Assembly: GCA_963921795.1 (NCBI GenBank)
Contig: OY997641.1
Coordinates: forward strand, 60,028,675-60,092,674
Reading direction: 5' to 3'
Length of the DNA: 64,000 nucleotides
From: Nannobrachium achirus
Taxonomy: Eukaryota; Chordata; Actinopteri; Myctophiformes; Myctophidae
In this document: positions 26,792 to 37,211 of the stretch, one piece after another
How the letters are laid out: each line of letters begins with the position of its first letter
Numbering within the stretch: the stretch's first letter is position 1
Notes under the pieces: generated by a model
Databases searched by the model: none
What the model was told of the DNA's origin: nothing
Seen by the model: only the letters and a program-made list of their open reading frames with translations
Made by a program: the position numbers and the translations under genes

Positions 26792-27100
26792 CCGTAATTG
26801 CTGGACTATAAGCTGCACCTGAATATAAGCCGCACCTGCTAAATTTAGAACAAAAAACAAATGTTTACCTATATAAGCCGCACCTGACTATAAGCCGCAG
26901 GTGTCCTTCCTGCTTCCTGTTGAGCGCCCCTGGTGGCCGTTAGCTGTAAAAATCTATACATAAATCCTTGTTAAAGACCATTGTAAAACTAACTAACAGG
27001 CCGTTCGCTGTAAAAATCTCTAGATAAGCCGCACCGTTGTATAAGCCGCAGGATTCAAAACATGGGAAAAAAGCAGCGGCTTATAGTCCGGCAATTACGG
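26792..27100. mobile_element. MITE with CCGTAATTGC...GCAATTACGG ends
   Basis: Terminal inverted repeats CCGTAATTGCTGGACTATAA and TTATAGTCCGGCAATTACGG. The body repeats ATAAGCCGCACCTG five times. I have no firm superfamily assignment. No coding capacity. Confidence 0.8.
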
Positions 27101-27239
27101 GTAGTCTTGTTGACTCCACTGTGATGTACTTTTAAGGTGACATAAAAGTTTGTCATTTAGGGGTTCGGTGTCTCATCAGGGACATTTAGGGGTTCAGTCA
27201 GTGTCTTGGTCAAAGATGCTTCACCACTGGCAGAAGGTT

Positions 27240-27770
27240 GACACTTGGCAATGGTAGCCAATCAGGAGGGAATATGGGAAATGGGACAGATGCAGGTTGC
27301 TGACATGACTGTAGAGATACTGTGTACAGATTTGCGTGATTTTAGGGCAAAATCTGTAGAAGCAGTGTCCAAAAATGTGTTTGAAAAAATCGCCCTGATG
27401 GTGACACTATATTGGACAGATCCATGTTGATGACATGAGTCTAGACATAGTCTTTACCGATTTGTGTGATTTTAGGGCAAGATTTGTAGGAGCAGTTCCC
27501 AAAAAATGTGTTTAGCAAGAATTGGCCTCATGGTGGCGCTATAGAGGGCCATGTGAGAATGGGGGGTGGGGGTAGTGGTATGGCAGCCAAGGAGTGTGTG
27601 TGCAAATGTTGGCATGGATTGGGGGAACGGTGGCGGAGATATGAGAAGGGCAAAAGTGTGACGTGTGACTGACTGACTGACTGACTGACTGACTGACTGA
27701 CTGACTGACTGACTGACAGACAGACAGCCGGTGGAGGGTTTGATAGTAACTGCGACCTGACGGTCGCAAT
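27240..27770. repeat. TGAC-array element, copy 2
   Basis: Shares GACAGATGCAGGTTGCTGAC, CTCATGGTGGCGCTATAGAG, GTGTGTGTGCAAATGTTGGC and GCGACCTGACGGTCGCAA with the 20-kb copy. The array at 27665-27716 has about 13 TGAC units. Confidence 0.65.
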
Positions 27771-27935
27771 CAAACCTGTGTGGGAACCTTTCAGTTCCCA
27801 CACAGCTGCCTAATTTTGAACAATTGTCTTCACTAAATCACGTGGCAAGACATGCACGGCACACATATGATGAATGGGGGTAGTGGCACGTCATTGGATA
27901 TGTTACACCCATTGGATGACAAAGGTATAGATAGG

Positions 27936-27943
27936 TATATAAA
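27936..27943 (+). promoter_or_regulatory. TATA box of the signal-peptide gene
   Basis: TATATAAA lies about 45 bp upstream of a donor-type exon end (GAAG|GTAAGAG, exon ending 27987), with two ATTGG (inverted CCAAT) motifs 20-50 bp further upstream. Together these look like a real RNA polymerase II core promoter for a short untranslated first exon. Confidence 0.5.
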
Positions 27944-28531
27944 CTCTCACTAGCAGGCTGTGGATACTCAAACGCAAGATACTGAAGGTAAGAGAGGCAT
28001 CACATCTGCATTAGCCTCGGAAACCCAGGCTTCTTTTGGCGATAGGAAGAAGAAGAAGCCTGGGCGATCACGTTATGATCACTGTTGGAGGAAGTGTATA
28101 GAATTTCCCTAACCAATCAGAGTGCAGAGAGCGTCGCACCGAATGTGTTGACGTCATGACGCAGCAGCGTTCTCTGCGCTGAGCAGAGGAGCAGAGGGGG
28201 GTGGGGGGAGGAGAACACATGCTATTGGCCAGAGACTCGCGGAGAGATTCGCAGCGCCCGCCCATCTGCCTACACAAACTGGTCCGCGTTAGGTTAGAGT
28301 GCATCTGCATAGGCTGATGGATGTGTTCAGGAGGTTCTGTTAGTTTCTATCTTTCTATCACTACATGATTTAAGATGCTATTATCTTGCATGCGTGCAAA
28401 TCTGGGAATGCTATGTGTCTGTATTTAAATGTTATAGCCTATGCTATAACATTTAAATACAATACAATGCCTATGCATTGCCGTAGTCTGTATGTACTGT
28501 ATGTGCTTTTTTCTTTTTTCTTCCCTCACAG

Positions 28532-28633
28532 GTTTGTGTCTGATCTCCAGGATGTGGACCATGGTGAGGTTATCAGGTGTTCTGCTGGTCCTGTTCATAC
28601 AGACTGCGACTTCCAGATCTGTAAACAGCCCAA
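28532..28633 (+). CDS. Orphan signal-peptide exon (coding from 28552)
   Basis: A pyrimidine tract and CACAG acceptor precede the exon; ATG at 28552 opens a reading MWTMVRLSGVLLVLFIQTAT, a textbook hydrophobic leader with a likely cleavage after TATS, followed by RSVNSP and a phase-1 donor (A|GTAAAC). Secreted and immunoglobulin-type receptor genes often use phase-1 leader introns. An untranslated exon with a TATA box lies 550 bp upstream. No in-phase second coding exon was found: the intron is filled by the TGAC-array element and a 29-bp satellite. I do not recognise the family; it could be a cytokine, an immune receptor or a dead gene start. Confidence 0.5.
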
Positions 28634-28679
28634 GTAAACTGCCTCTTTGTCTAATAAGACTCCCTAATCGGGAGAAAAG

Positions 28680-29095
28680 CGACCGCCAGGTCACATGTAG
28701 ACATACTGTGTACCGCTTTGCTTGATTTTAGGGCAAAATCTGTAGAAGCAGTGTCCAAAAATGTGAAAAGAATCGGCCTGATGGTGGCGGTAAATGAGAC
28801 AGATCCATGTTGATGACATGCTCTAGACATACTGTGTACCGCTTTGCGTGATTTTAGGTTAAACTCTGTAGTGAGCAGAATACAAAAAAAATGTGTTTTG
28901 CAAGAATTGGCCTCATGGTGGCGCTAGAAGAGGGCCATGTGAGAAATGAGGGGTGGAGGGTGTGGTTTGGCAGCCAAGGAGTGTGTGTGCAAAGTTTGGC
29001 ATGGATATAGAGGCAATTAACGGTGGCGGAGATATGAGTTGGGGAAAAATGTGACGAGACGTGACGTGACTGACTGACTGAGTTTTTGATAGTAA
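28680..29095. repeat. TGAC-array element, copy 3
   Basis: Same body as the copies at 20.1 and 27.2 kb (GCATGATTTTAGGG-like block, CTCATGGTGGCGCTAGAAGA, GTGTGTGTGCAAAGTTTGGC) with only three TGAC units left. It lies directly behind the orphan signal-peptide exon. Confidence 0.6.
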
Positions 29096-29270
29096 CTTAG
29101 GATAGATATGATGCTTAACATTATATTAGGATAGATATGATGCTTAACATTATATTAGGATAGATATGATGCTTAACATTATATTAGGATAGATATGATG
29201 CTTAACATTATATTAGGATAGATATGATGCTTAACATTATATTAGGATAGATATGATGCTTAACATTCAT
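29095..29270. repeat. 29-bp tandem repeat, 6 units
   Basis: Unit ATTAGGATAGATATGATG followed by CTTAACATTAT, six near-identical copies. A single diverged unit follows the homologous exon at 23.3 kb, so the array expanded from intronic sequence of the duplicated gene. Confidence 0.9.
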
Positions 29271-29640
29271 ATCGTCGTTGTCAGATAGAAACCTTGTATC
29301 TCCAAGTTTCAAATTTGTACGTTCTTTCGCAAAGTAAAGCCCTGCTTCATCATACAAGGCCGTCGCACAAAAGTAGTGAAAACGGCAAATTTACAAGCAC
29401 ACAACGCCTCGCACCGCGAGGCGTTGTGTGCTTGTAGACAAAGACAAAAACTGTGATTATAGTAAATTTACCCCCATTGATTCTGGATGGGGACCCAAAT
29501 GCATGGCCCTGATTGGGGACCCAAATGCATGGCCCCGATTGGGGACTTTTTCTTACTGTCCTGTATCCTGTAACCTTAACTGCTGTGTGACTCTGGGTGA
29601 CTGAATTTCCCCCTTGGGATAACAAAGGTATCTATCTATA
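29270..29640. repeat. Partial hairpin MITE (relative of 480-1000)
   Basis: Shares CTCCAAGTTTCAAATTTGTA and CTTCATCATACAAGGCCGTC with the element at 480-1000. The hairpin at 29376-29440 has an exact GCCTCGCACCGCGAGGC core. It is followed by a twofold GGGGACCCAAATGCATGGCC repeat and a (CTAT)n run near 29630-29665. Confidence 0.55.
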
Positions 29641-29843
29641 TATCCATCTATCTATCTATCTATCTAGTCAGCCTCCATTCTTTTCTTTTGTCTTTTCAAG
29701 ACATACATGTACAGTATCCTTCCATCATGCATTTGCAGTGTTTTGTCTCTCGCGCTGTAGATTTTTCTCTATTTCATCATCCTTTGATTTTATCATTTCA
29801 TCTATCTCTCTTTTAACAGCTTTCCACTCGCAAGGTTGTGAAG

Positions 29844-31222
29844 ATGAACAACACCACAACATCCAATAACTCCATGGAGTGTGTTCTAAATGCCAGTGTG
29901 GCGGTGGTCTTCCCCTGTCTATATAGTGTCCTCTTCCTAGTGGCACTGGTACTGAACAGTCTGGCTGCATGGATCTTTTACAAGATCCCCACTACCTCCA
30001 CATTTATAGTCTATCTAAAGAATGTGGTGAGTATAGGGATGTGTGTTGGAGACGTACACTGTTAGCCTTTTCACTGCAGATTTAGAGTAAAGTACTGGCA
30101 GTGCGTGTTCTATCTATCTACTGCTTTTTGGCAGTCTCTTGCTGTATTTGGAATTACAGTATATTACTGAGAATAGATGTACAGTTAAAGGTGTATTCAG
30201 TGATAATGAAAGTGGCCGGGGGTCACTGGCCTTACAGCATGGAAATGTTTAATTTTGTATAGATTTTTTTACACCATTATAATGTTCTCGTTTTGATCAT
30301 TAGACCCAATCACTGAATATCGGTAGGCCTACCTCTCCAGCTTCAGGATCTGTATGATACTGATTTACTACGAGACTGTGGCATTTCAGTAGTTTAAAAT
30401 CTAGGCATTTAGCAGTGACTGTGGTTCTCAAAACCTTTATTTTGACCATCATAACTAAACATTATAACATAACTAAGGCCATACTCTACCCTGATTGGTC
30501 GAGGACTGGCTGGCCACCTCTGAAAACCAAATCTAGCTATGCTCGCAACACGGGCCATGGTGGAAGTCCTTATATGGTCAGCACACATTCTAGTGAGAAT
30601 GAATGGAAAATGTACCAATTATATTTTTATTTGAATAAAATACAATCACTGAATATACCTTTAAATACTGCTTTCCAGTAACTTACTGTATTCCTGTTCA
30701 AGGTTTTTCAGTAACTTAGGCCTACTGTATTCCTGATAAAGGGTTTTCAGTAACCTACTGTATTCCTTCTCAAAGTTCCTCAGTAACCTACTGTATATTA
30801 TAGTATTTAAACTATATCTATGGTATGTGCAGATTCTGCAGAATGTTGAAATTGTTAAAACTGGTACAACACAGAGAAGATTAGCATTGGTCCCAATGCT
30901 AATCATCTCTGTATAGTCTCAATTTTAACAATGTCTGTGACATTCTTAACATCTAACATATAATTCACCAAATGTCTGAGTGTCTGTCTGTCACAGCGTT
31001 TCTCCTCAGTGGCTCGAGCAATTGATCTGAAATCGCATCACCATTAGCATATGAACACACCTGACATAACTGTGAAGCCCGTTTGTGACTTTCACAAATC
31101 ATATGCTGTATATTAGCATTTTTATGGTGTATCTATATCTATTTAGCCTACAGTACCTTTTGTGACCACACATGTTAAGGGAGGGGCGCTGTTGTTCATA
31201 GGCCATGCACAATCACACACAA

Positions 31223-31264
<42 letters not shown>

Positions 31265-33826
31265 GGGGGGGGGGGGGGGGAGTGTGCAGGCAGCCGGGTG
31301 GGGGGGGGGGGGGGGGGGGGAGGGGGGGGGGTTCTGGCCCTGTTACAGATGTTGTCCAAAAATCATGCAGATCGGTACACAGTATCTCTGTAGCCGTTAA
31401 ATGGAACGGGTATTTCTTACATTGATGCTCCTACATATTAGCATGCAAGCACCAGTTAAAGTTACTTTCCATCCCTCATATACTGTGTGCACAGTGCACA
31501 TCCCATAACCCACACACTGCACATCATTTCGGAGCTCATATCTTTGAACGGGTAAGGGCTAGTTAGAATAATACAGAGATGGTCAAAATCTCAACCTCTG
31601 TTAGAGTTCTTAGAAATGTACCTTTTCCAACCACCAAGGTGAGGGAGCTGAACCCTAACCTAGTGATAGCAGCTAGGGTTGAGGCTCAAATACTGACAAA
31701 TCAAATTCTGACATAATGTCAGTCAGCTTGCCTATAGGCAGACACATGGACATGACATATTAAGCATTTTTAGCTCCCAGAAGCTTATGCCCCTAATAAC
31801 TACTAGACAAATTAGACAACTAGACAAATGCTTTACCCAGAATACTTTGCTGTCTTCTTCCCAGGATGCTTTGCTGTTGAGAGCAAATTTACAGCAATTC
31901 CTGACAATAATGACATTCTCTTAAATTGCTGTAAAAAAGTAATTTTCACTCCCAGAATGCTTTGCTGTTTACAGTATAAGACTGTCTGATACTAATACAG
32001 TATAATACTGTTCCGATTTTTGCTATTAATTTACAGCAAGGGCTAACAGTGTAGGCCCTATTTGTCAGCTGCAGACCCATAGAAAAAACATTACAAAGTG
32101 ATTAATAATATGATTCTTCACCAATAGGTGGTGGCCGACATGCTCATGACTCTGACCATCCCTCTCAGGGTACTACAGTATCCAGGTGTAGGCCCTTTGC
32201 GCCTGCGACTCTTCTACTGTCGATACTCAAACCCTCTGTTCTACCTCTCCATGTATGTCAGCATACTTTTTCTGGGCCTCATCAGTCTGGACCGTTACCT
32301 GAAGATAGTCCGGCTATTTGGGAGATATGCTGTGCAGAAGGTCAGGGTTGGCCAGGTGCTGAGTGCAACTGTCTGGGTAGTGATGTTATCTTCAGGGCTG
32401 CCAGTCGTCATCCTGGCTGACAAGCCACCGCAGCTCTCTGGAGGCGAACTGGCGTGCAGCGACCTGTGGAGTGGGGTTGGTCTGCAAATGTTTGAGGCAG
32501 CCCACCACGTTTTTCAGGTAATACATGGTTAACTTTGCACTGTAACTGTCTAAATGTTACTGTTGTGATATACTGTATTCCATGTTAGTCATAACCGACC
32601 CAATGTAGAATTTATTATCCCCATTACTAGGCCAGAACAGCCGAAGGTGAGGAATTATGTTTTCGTTCCTAATATGAGTCTGTTCATGAGTCTATCCGTG
32701 AGACTGTCAGTGAGTCTGTCTGTCTGTCTGTGTGCATCTAATGTTTGGCACCGCCTCTGCATGTACACCCAACATGGGCCAAACCAGGGGGTCAATTGGG
32801 TATGGCAGAGGTATGTAGATTCCATACCCTGGGTCCAGGGGTGAAAATAAAAGTTACTTTTAAATATAAATCCATGAATGTCTCTTTGTCTATCTGTGCT
32901 GGTTATTATGTTGTTAAATTACAGTAAAATAACTACAAATGCAAAACTTTACAAAATGGTCACTTTAACAAGGTATTATGATTATATTCTCCACATCTTG
33001 ACAGAATAGTATATTCCCAGGTTCCGCAGGTCAGCTGCACACACAGGTGCAATGCATTATTGTTAATTGTGGCACATTTACCAACATGCCAAGTTTTGCT
33101 GCACTTGAACAACTGTTCCAGGCTGCCATATCCAGCCCAAGAAACCGTAGAAACAGGGGGGAAAACTTAATGTACTTCTTAAAATGAATGTATCGTGCCT
33201 GTTGCTAAGGTATGGCAACATGACTGGTGTAACACCAGTCATGTTGCCATACCATAGCTTTTTCTGAACTGACGCCACTGGGCCAAACATTTCAAGTCAA
33301 ACTCATGGTGTCTTTGTTGTGCTTTCTATTGATGTATTGTGTGCAGGTGGTGTTCTGGAGCACACTGGTTCTGATGCTGTTCTGCTACACCTTCATCAGC
33401 AGGAAGGTGTACGAGTCATACAAAGCCTCCAGGAGCAGCTCTGAAGTGACCAGTCGCAGAACCAATGCAAAGGTCTTCGTTGTGGTCGCAGTGTTTTTCA
33501 TCTGCTTCGCCCCCTTCCACTTTGTCCTTGGTCCCTACATATTGATCAAGACCCGAATCACATCCAACCACTGCAGAGCACTGTACACGGCCGACATCGC
33601 ATATGAGACCACCATTTGGCTGTCGACCATGAACGTGTGTCTGGATCCACTCATCTACATATTCCTGTGCAAGATGTTCCGGAGACAACTGACAACCACG
33701 TTCAGCCGCAAGACCCTCACAAAAGGCAAAATGGACATGTGTGTCACAGTGTCGACCGCGGTTTTCCCGGTGAACCTGAGCGCAACGGTGGGGGCCGATG
33801 GGCAAGGAGGGTTGCGGAGCTTATGA
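29844..33826 (+). CDS. P2Y12/13/14-like class A GPCR
   Basis: Three coding exons, 29844-30026, 32128-32517 and 33347-33826, all phase 0, giving 350 residues, normal for the family. The start at 29844 is followed by N-glycosylation sites (NTT, NAS). Seven hydrophobic segments follow in order. Landmarks are KNVVVADMLM in TM2, LISLDRY with the DRY motif at residues 116-118, [18 protein letters not shown] in TM6 and CLDPLIYIF with the DPxIY motif at 291-295. Overall the sequence tracks P2Y12, P2Y13 and P2Y14 closely. It differs at the nucleotide pocket: TM6 reads HFVLGPY where P2Y12 has HFARIPY, and TM7 reads AYETTIWL where P2Y12 has VKESTLWL. The last 24 residues and the stop codon lie in an inserted MITE. 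It is plausibly Gi-coupled at the plasma membrane, but the ligand is uncertain. Confidence 0.9.
30027..32127. other. P2Y-like gene intron 1 with a Helitron-like repeat
   Basis: About 30960-31565 shares both ends with 41650-43290: GCGTTTCTCCTCAGTGGCT and AATTGATCTGAAATCGCATC on the left, CTTTGAACGGGTAAGGGCTA on the right. The right end CTAG followed by T would suit a Helitron terminus, but no strong hairpin precedes it. A (CA)n tract and two long G runs lie at 31215-31330. The remainder is unrecognised. Confidence 0.45.
31215..31330. repeat. (CA)n followed by two long G runs
   Basis: About 18 CA units, then about 20 G, a short AGTGTGCAGGCAGCC spacer and more than 25 further G with single interruptions. 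It lies in the P2Y-like gene's first intron. Confidence 0.9.
32788..33282. mobile_element. hAT-type MITE, family G
   Basis: Begins GGGGTCAATTGGGTATGGCA and ends TTCTGAACTGACGCCACTG. A subterminal palindrome (GGTATGGCAACATGACTGGT and its complement) lies at 33212-33252. It lies in intron 2 of the P2Y-like gene. Other copies: 37212-38495, 46567-47001 and 47047-47399. Confidence 0.7.
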
Positions 33827-34284
33827 GAAACAACTAAAATAAGACCTTAAAACCCGTCGAAAACAGTTGCGTGCACTAGCGCAAAATGACGATAAAGGAA
33901 ATCATTAAATGGAAAACATTAAATTAACTATGAAAAGCCTATAGGCCTTAAAACCTGGCAAAAACAGTTGCGTGCATTAGCGCATGATTAGATGAGGATA
34001 AATGAAATCATGGAAAACCTTAAATTAACTTCTGAAAATGCTTCTAAGCCTACACTAGCCTACACTAGCCTACTAGTAAAACTAGTGGCCCCAAATAACG
34101 TTTAAATATCTTGCAATTGGCGATGAGTCTCTTACTTAATCGTCAGAGTGCCTCTCATTTTCAATACATAAAGGCTAAGCTATATAACCTCTCCATCATC
34201 GGCAATAGTCAGTGGTGTGTGTGTTCCCCACACTCCCAAGCCCCCACCGTTGCGCCAAGGTTCACCGGGAAAACCGCGGCCGCG
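33753..34284. mobile_element. MITE inserted in the P2Y-like terminal exon
   Basis: Inverted termini GACCGCGGTTTTCCCGGTGA and TCACCGGGAAAACCGCGG, flanked by an exact 9-bp duplication TCACAGTGT (33744-33752 and 34285-34293). The interior carries a twofold direct repeat of about 110 bp with CAGTTGCGTGCA, GGAAATCATT and AAATTAACT. The sister copy, in opposite orientation, is at 35481-36101. A 9-bp duplication fits Mutator- or Merlin-type elements better than hAT. Confidence 0.85.
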
Positions 34285-34293
34285 TCACAGTGT

Positions 34294-35480
34294 GTGACAG
34301 GAAAGGCTGTTTAACTTAACTTCACATTCACCAGGCTTTCATTACAGGGGAAAGCCTGGTTGCTATCCAGAGCAATGTATTCAACCCGCGGCCAGTGGGC
34401 CGCATGCGGCCCCTACAGCATGTCTCAGCAGGTGTCTTTCTGCTTTCAGTGTGGAATCATTTGCAACAATAGGAACAAGTTAGGTTTGTTTCCAAAATGT
34501 TATTAGTAATTCTCGGTTCAAGAATTCTTGCCAGCAAAGTGAACCTGTGTTTTGTAAACCTTTTGACTGATGTTATCCGGTTGTAAGGCCGGATATCTTG
34601 GACAATATAATGTCCAATCAGACACAATTGACCATGCTTCACTTGACATCATAATTATAATTAATTGTTAACTCTTTTCTGACCTCTGAGTGGACATTAT
34701 ATTGTAAAGATATTTAGCCTTACAACCCGGATAAGCAGAGCCGGTTCTGGCCCCACGGGGGCCCTAAGCATGATTCTGCTATGGGGTCTTCCTGCGGGTG
34801 CGAGCGCAGTGAGCGCCCGCGAAAAAATAATAATATATTTTATCTTTTTTTAATCCATTTTATAATGGGATTTTTTTGCTGTTTTTTTTAAATATAAATA
34901 GGCCAAATTGCAGAATCGTCACGCAATGTAGCATCAAATAGCCTAACATAACAAAGGACTGTACAAATACCCCCAAATAAGCATAGATGTAGGCTATGCC
35001 AAGACGATGATCTGAAACATATTATAGTAGGCTATATAATTTGTAAATATACATATAGCACTAAATCCTCCGCCTCCCCCCCAAAAAAATATATATAAAT
35101 GAATACATAAAAAACAAGAGGCAACATTTTTCTTTTGCTATTTTTGATTTGTTCTTTTCTTATATATATATAAAAAAATAAAACTTCCCCATAGGGGTGC
35201 TGGAGCACCTGCAGCACCTATAGTTCCCACGGCTATGGCCGGAGCCACCGTCTGTGCCAAAACATCACATTCACTTTCAGCTTACTACAAATGGGAGCAT
35301 TTAATCTATGCACAAGGATTTAAGGATGTTATATTTATAATGATTACCAGAACATTCACTACCTGTGGCCATGGAGTACTCCGTTGCCGTTGGAACGGAA
35401 ATAAACTTTTACGCGCTGTTAGACAGTGTCAAGCCTTGGCTTGGCTCCTCTCCTCTGAGGCGCAAATGACACCCCTGGTG
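34294..35480. repeat. Spacer with MITE remnants
   Basis: A foldback repeat at about 34573-34733 (TTATCCGGTTGTAAGGC and its inverse, with ATAATGTCCA/TGGACATTAT inside). A fragment CCGCGGCCAGTGGGCCGCAT near 34388 resembles hAT ends. AT-rich DNA fills 34800-35180. No gene was recognised. Confidence 0.5.
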
Positions 35481-36101
35481 GCGACCGAGTATTTCCCGGT
35501 GAATCTGTGCGCAATGGTGGGGGCTTAAGTGTGGAGGACACGAACCACTGACTATTGCTGATGATGGAGAGGTTATATAGCTTAGCTTTTATATTATGTT
35601 ATGTAATGTAATCTTGCCGATTTAGTAAGAGACTCGTTTGCCAATTGCAAGATATTTAAAAGTTATTTGGGGCCATGATGATATCCTTTCATCCCACAAC
35701 AAGGATGTATATTGTCTGTGTTATTGTTTACATCCACAATTATTCACGTGTGGCAAGATCGCGGTTCACTAGTTTTTAGTAGGCTATAGACTCGAGGTGG
35801 GTGAAGCCTTTTCAGAAGTTAATTTAATGTTTTCCATTTAATGATTTCCTTTATCCTCATCTAATCTTGCGCTTATGCACGCAACTGTTTTTGCCATGTT
35901 TTAAGGCCGTGTATGCTTTTCAGAAGTTAATTTAATGTTTTCCATTAAATGATTTCCTTTATCGTCATCTTCCGCTAATGCACGCAACTGTTTTCGCCAG
36001 GTTTTAAGGTCTTATTTTAGTTGTTTCTCATAAGCTCGCAACCCTCCTTGCCCATCGGCCCCCACCTTTGCGCACAGATTCACCGGGAAATACTCGGTCG
36101 C
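35481..36101. mobile_element. Sister MITE with 9-bp TSD
   Basis: Ends GCGACCGAGTATTTCCCGGT and ACCGGGAAATACTCGGTCGC, flanked by exact CCCCTGGTG duplications (35472-35480 and 36102-36110). Interior closely matches the reverse complement of 33753-34284 and retains both internal repeat copies, so it is the more complete member. Confidence 0.85.
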
Positions 36102-36109
36102 CCCCTGGT

Positions 36110-37203
36110 GCAATTGACAGATTGTTGATAGTACTGACATTGGTTCTCAGTTAATAAGTAATATATTTAGAAATGGAAGTGGTATGTCCACCCTGCAAGT
36201 TCTTTCCAATATGACTACTGCACATAGAGCCCATATTGTAAGACACACTGGGGCAAACGGGGGCAGATGGTGACATTTAGCCTACTTTCTATCATACATA
36301 AAGGCTGTGCTTCATTCTCCCTCATAGAGGGGTTGGAGGAACAGTGCGCCACAATGGAACAGGAAGAAGAAATCTGATCAGATAATTATATCCAGGTTTA
36401 TATGATTTATGTCACATAATTAGTTATTCTATTTATAGTGACTCATAGGCAGTGTTGGGGTCTGTTACTCAAAAAAAGTAATGCATTACACACTACACAT
36501 TACTTTAGAAAAAAAGTAATGCCTTACATTACTTGATTACTCCCTGGAGACAGTAATAAGTTACACTACTCGTTACATTACTTTTGCGTTACTCTATAAA
36601 ACAATCACCTGAGATGCATTGTCAACATATTATATTCAATGTACAGTATTAGATATGTATTAGATATAATAAATATATACATCTAATATAATACAGTTAT
36701 GTTCAATGAAGTGAGTCCCAGGGCTCACTGGTGGTCATTTTAGCGGAGAGGAGAGGAGAGGAGAGGAGAGGAGAGGACAGGACAGGACAGGACAGGACAG
36801 GACAGGAGAGGAGAGGAGAGGAGAGGGTCATGCCATGCCATGCCATGCCATGCCATGCCATGCCATGCCATGCCATGCCATGCCATGCCATGTGCTGTTA
36901 GTGTCACCCAGGCACAATGGGAGGCTCGGTGTACTGTCACACATTTATGAGTTACTGAAATTAACTCATAAATAGCACCGCTCACTTCACACTTGGTGTG
37001 ATTTTTACCCCACTGTTTAATGTGAATACCGTTGGTGTGAAAGGTCTGTTGTCCTTTTCTGTGTTCACTCTACAGCTGGAGACCAGCAGGCACTGATTAC
37101 ACAGGATAATGAGCAGAATAATAGTGGTAAACATCACTATTAGGATGATTAGATAGGAGGGGAGGCAGTGACAGCTACCGGAGGAGCCGAGGCTACAGCT
37201 TTT
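36110..37203. repeat. Spacer with pentanucleotide arrays
   Basis: 36430-36600 looks like a MITE with CAGTGTTGGGGTCTGTTACT and repeated AAGTAATGC blocks. 36746-36892 holds three consecutive pentamer arrays: AGAGG, then ACAGG, then AGAGG again, then about 13 units of CATGC. The rest is unrecognised. Confidence 0.6.
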
Positions 37204-37211
37204 CTAAACAG

